64,000 nt of DNA from Streptomyces triculaminicus (GTDB taxonomy: Bacteria > Actinomycetota > Actinomycetes > Streptomycetales > Streptomycetaceae). The position numbers and the translations under genes are program-made. The notes under the pieces were generated by a model. That model searched no databases and was not told the DNA's origin. It saw only the letters and a program-made list of their open reading frames with translations. The stretch spans positions 1 to 64,000 of the forward strand of contig NZ_JAFMOF010000004.1 in NCBI RefSeq assembly GCF_017349075.1. Direction: 5' to 3'. Shown piece by piece: positions 61,982 through 64,000 of the stretch (positions within the stretch are counted from its first letter, which is position 1; each line of letters opens with the position of its first letter).

Positions 61982-63694
61982 ATGCCCCAGCTGGAGGACC
62001 GGACCGAAGCGCGCCGGGAGGAGGACGCGCGGCGCGACGGCTCCGTCCTGGGACACCGGATCCTGACGTATCTGACGACGACCGATCACAAGGTCATCGG
62101 CAACATGTACCTGGTGACGGCGTTCGGCTTCTTCCTGCTGGGCGGCGTCCTGGCGATGCTGATGCGCGCGGAGCTGGCGCGGCCGGGGCTGCAGATCGTC
62201 AGCGCCGGCCAGTACAACCAGCTGGTGACGATCCACGGCACCGTGATGATGCTGCTGTTCGCCACGCCCATGTTCGCGGGCTTCGCGAACGCCGTCATGC
62301 CGCTGCAGATCGGCGCCCCCGACGTGGCCTTCCCCCGCCTGAACGCGCTCAGCTACTGGCTGTTCCTCTTCGGCGGGCTGACCGTGGTGTCCGGGTTCCT
62401 GGTCCCCGGGGGCGCGGCGTCGTTCGGCTGGTTCGCCTACGCGCCGCTGAACAGCGCCGTCCGTACGCCCGGGGCGGGCGGCGATCTGTGGGCGATGGGG
62501 CTGGTGGTGGCGGGGCTGAGCACCACGCTGGGGTCGGTGAACTTCGTCGCCACCATCGTGACCCTGCGCGCGCCGGGCATGACGATGTTCCGGATGCCCG
62601 TCTTCACCTGGAACATCCTCTTCACCTCCATCCTCGCGCTGCTGGCCTTCCCGGTGCTGACGGCGGCGCTCCTGGCCCTGGAGGCGGACCGGAAGTTCGG
62701 CGCCCATGTCTTCGACGCGGCGAACGGCGGGGCGCTGCTGTGGCAGCACCTGTTCTGGTTCTTCGGCCATCCCGAGGTCTACATCGTGGCGCTGCCGTTC
62801 TTCGGGGTCATCACCGAGATCATCCCCGTCTTCAGCCGCAAGCCGCTCTTCGGCTACGCGGGCATGGTGGGGGCGACGATCGCCATCACCATGCTGTCGG
62901 CCAGCGTCTGGGCGCACCACATGTTCGCGACCGGGGCGGTGCTGCTGCCGTTCTTCTCCCTGATGTCCTTCCTGATCGCCGTGCCCACGGGGGTGAAGTT
63001 CTTCAACTGGATCGGCACGATGTGGCAGGGCAGCCTCTCCTTCGAGACCCCGATGCTGTGGGCCGTCGGTTTTCTCGTCACCTTTCTGCTCGGCGGGCTC
63101 AGCGGGGTGCTGATCGCCTCCCCGCCCCTGGACTTCCAGGTCACCGACAGCTATTTCATCGTCGCCCACCTGCACTACGTGCTGTTCGGGACCGTCGTGT
63201 TCGCGATGTTCGGCGGGTTCTACTTCTGGTGGCCCAAATGGACCGGGCGCATGCTCGGCGAGCGCCTGGGGAAGGTGCACTTCTTCACGCTGTTCGCGGG
63301 CTTCCAGATCACCTTCCTCGTCCAGCACTGGCTCGGGGAGATGGGCATGCCGCGGCGCTACGCCGACTACCTGGCCGCCGACGGCTTCACGGTCCTCAAC
63401 ACCGTCTCCTCCATCGGCTCGTTCCTGCTCGGGCTGTCCACGCTGCCCTTCCTCTACAACGTCTGGCACACCGCGCGCCACGCGCCCGCGGTGGAGAGCG
63501 ACGATCCCTGGGGGTTCGGGCGGTCGCTGGAATGGGCGACGTCCTGCCCGCCGCCCCGCCACAACTTCGTCGCCCTGCCCCAGGTGCGTTCCGACTCCCC
63601 CGCCTTCGACCTGCACCACCCCGAGGCCGCGGCGCGCCCGCTCCCCGCGGGGGCCGGAACGACTCCCGGCATCTCACCGGAGAAGGGCTCATGA
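61982..63694 (+). CDS. ctaD: cytochrome c oxidase subunit I
   Basis: A 570-residue aa3-oxidase subunit I with 12 membrane spans. HGTVMMLLFATP carries a heme a ligand; WQHLFWFFGHPEVYIV has the CuB His, the cross-linked Tyr and the proton-channel Glu; ASVWAHHMFATG the two further CuB His; YFIVAHLHYVLFG the heme a3 and a His. It is truncated at the C-terminus compared with nothing obvious, and ends in a Pro/Ala tail. GGGAGAGGCGC precedes the ATG. ATGA overlap with the next gene. Probably a second ctaD, as the major bc1-aa3 genes of streptomycetes lie elsewhere with ctaC. Confidence 0.94.
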   Translation: MPQLEDRTEARREEDARRDGSVLGHRILTYLTTTDHKVIGNMYLVTAFGFFLLGGVLAMLMRAELARPGLQIVSAGQYNQLVTIHGTVMMLLFATPMFAGFANAVMPLQIGAPDVAFPRLNALSYWLFLFGGLTVVSGFLVPGGAASFGWFAYAPLNSAVRTPGAGGDLWAMGLVVAGLSTTLGSVNFVATIVTLRAPGMTMFRMPVFTWNILFTSILALLAFPVLTAALLALEADRKFGAHVFDAANGGALLWQHLFWFFGHPEVYIVALPFFGVITEIIPVFSRKPLFGYAGMVGATIAITMLSASVWAHHMFATGAVLLPFFSLMSFLIAVPTGVKFFNWIGTMWQGSLSFETPMLWAVGFLVTFLLGGLSGVLIASPPLDFQVTDSYFIVAHLHYVLFGTVVFAMFGGFYFWWPKWTGRMLGERLGKVHFFTLFAGFQITFLVQHWLGEMGMPRRYADYLAADGFTVLNTVSSIGSFLLGLSTLPFLYNVWHTARHAPAVESDDPWGFGRSLEWATSCPPPRHNFVALPQVRSDSPAFDLHHPEAAARPLPAGAGTTPGISPEKGS

Positions 63695-64000
63695 AGACCG
63701 AGGCGTTGCTGTTCGCCGGGGTCGCCGGCTTCTTCCTCGTCACCGACGTCGGCTACGCCTGGTGGTCGGGCAGGGAACCCGCCGGCACCTCGGCGCTGAC
63801 GGTGTCCTTCATCATGGCGTCGCTGATCTGCTTCTTCTGCGCCACGAACTACCGCCGCCGCGGCCCCCGGCCGGAGGACCGGGGGGACGCCGCGGTGGCC
63901 GAGCGCGCGGGGCCGCTGGACTTCTTCCCGCCCCACAGCGTCTACCCCGTGCTCACGGCGGCCGGGGTCGCGCTGGTGGCCCTGGGGGTCGTCTTCGGCC
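63691..64000 (+). CDS. ctaF: cytochrome c oxidase subunit IV (partial)
   Basis: The first 103 residues of a gene cut by the right edge. LLFAGVAGFFLVTDVGYAWW and TVSFIMASLICFFCATNY are two membrane spans, followed by RAGPLDFFPPHSVYPVLTAA and a third, the arrangement of the actinobacterial cytochrome c oxidase polypeptide 4. Start overlaps ctaD (ATGA), so the two are coupled. Confidence 0.85.
   Translation, partial: MKTEALLFAGVAGFFLVTDVGYAWWSGREPAGTSALTVSFIMASLICFFCATNYRRRGPRPEDRGDAAVAERAGPLDFFPPHSVYPVLTAAGVALVALGVVFG

Overview
The window is very GC-rich, uses G/C-ending codons almost throughout, starts many genes with GTG, and is packed with overlapping start/stop codons. Together with the gene content (gas vesicle cluster with gvpO first, actinobacterial-type [NiFe] hydrogenase, PAS/GAF/ANTAR proteins, SigB-type sigma factor, DUF1876, DUF5947 and DUF6084 proteins) this points to Streptomyces or a close relative. 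No rRNA, tRNA, CRISPR array, integrase or transposase was found. No stretch longer than 300 bases lacks a gene.

Layout. 1-4.8 kb: housekeeping and detoxification genes (CGNR-type regulator fragment, old-yellow-enzyme reductase with an upstream palindrome, PhzF-like protein, sugar acetyltransferase, FUSC-type membrane protein, PadR regulator). 4.8-12.9 kb: a 2,4-dienoyl-CoA-reductase-like flavoenzyme, then (reading leftwards) a coupled zwf - beta-phosphoglucomutase - GH65 phosphorylase module and a cytochrome P450. 13-16.4 kb: small stress-type genes and a phosphoribosyltransferase-hydrolase fusion. 16.5-25.6 kb: trpF, then a one-direction operon of a PLP-barrel protein, pdxH, a B3/4 editing-domain protein, a YggS-type PLP protein, a TMADH-type flavoenzyme, trpD, trpC and a LysE exporter, closed by a strong terminator. 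Several of these read like alphaproteobacterial proteins rather than streptomycete ones, and the PLP-barrel protein lacks the usual PLP lysine. I regard this as the best candidate for an undescribed pathway. 25.6-30.7 kb: ftsH, a DUF1876 gene, a membrane protein and a photolyase preceded by helically phased GATC repeats.

30.8-45.9 kb is a self-contained high-affinity (group 1h type) [NiFe] hydrogenase locus: hypABFCDE on the minus strand, and divergently hypX, small and large subunits, five accessory genes of mostly unknown role, a maturation protease and a 43-residue membrane peptide. 46.5-49.9 kb is a gas vesicle operon gvpO-A-F-G-J-L-S-K. 50-58 kb holds stress genes (small membrane protein, coiled-coil protein, CsbD, catalase with C-terminal GATase-like domain, SDR, CBS protein, sigma factor, PAS-GAF and GAF-ANTAR proteins). 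58.4-64 kb has a PAP2-diacylglycerol-kinase fusion, a HAD phosphatase, a zinc alcohol dehydrogenase and a cytochrome c oxidase subunit I/IV pair cut by the window edge.

Data-quality warning: at least nine apparent frameshifts (in the dienoyl reductase, GH65, P450, hydrogenase large subunit and PAS-GAF genes) lie in short G/C runs and nearly all are one-base losses. The proteins read normally once corrected, so I treat most as probable sequence errors rather than gene decay. The PAS-GAF gene also carries a 74-bp direct and a 39-bp inverted repeat that disrupt it.
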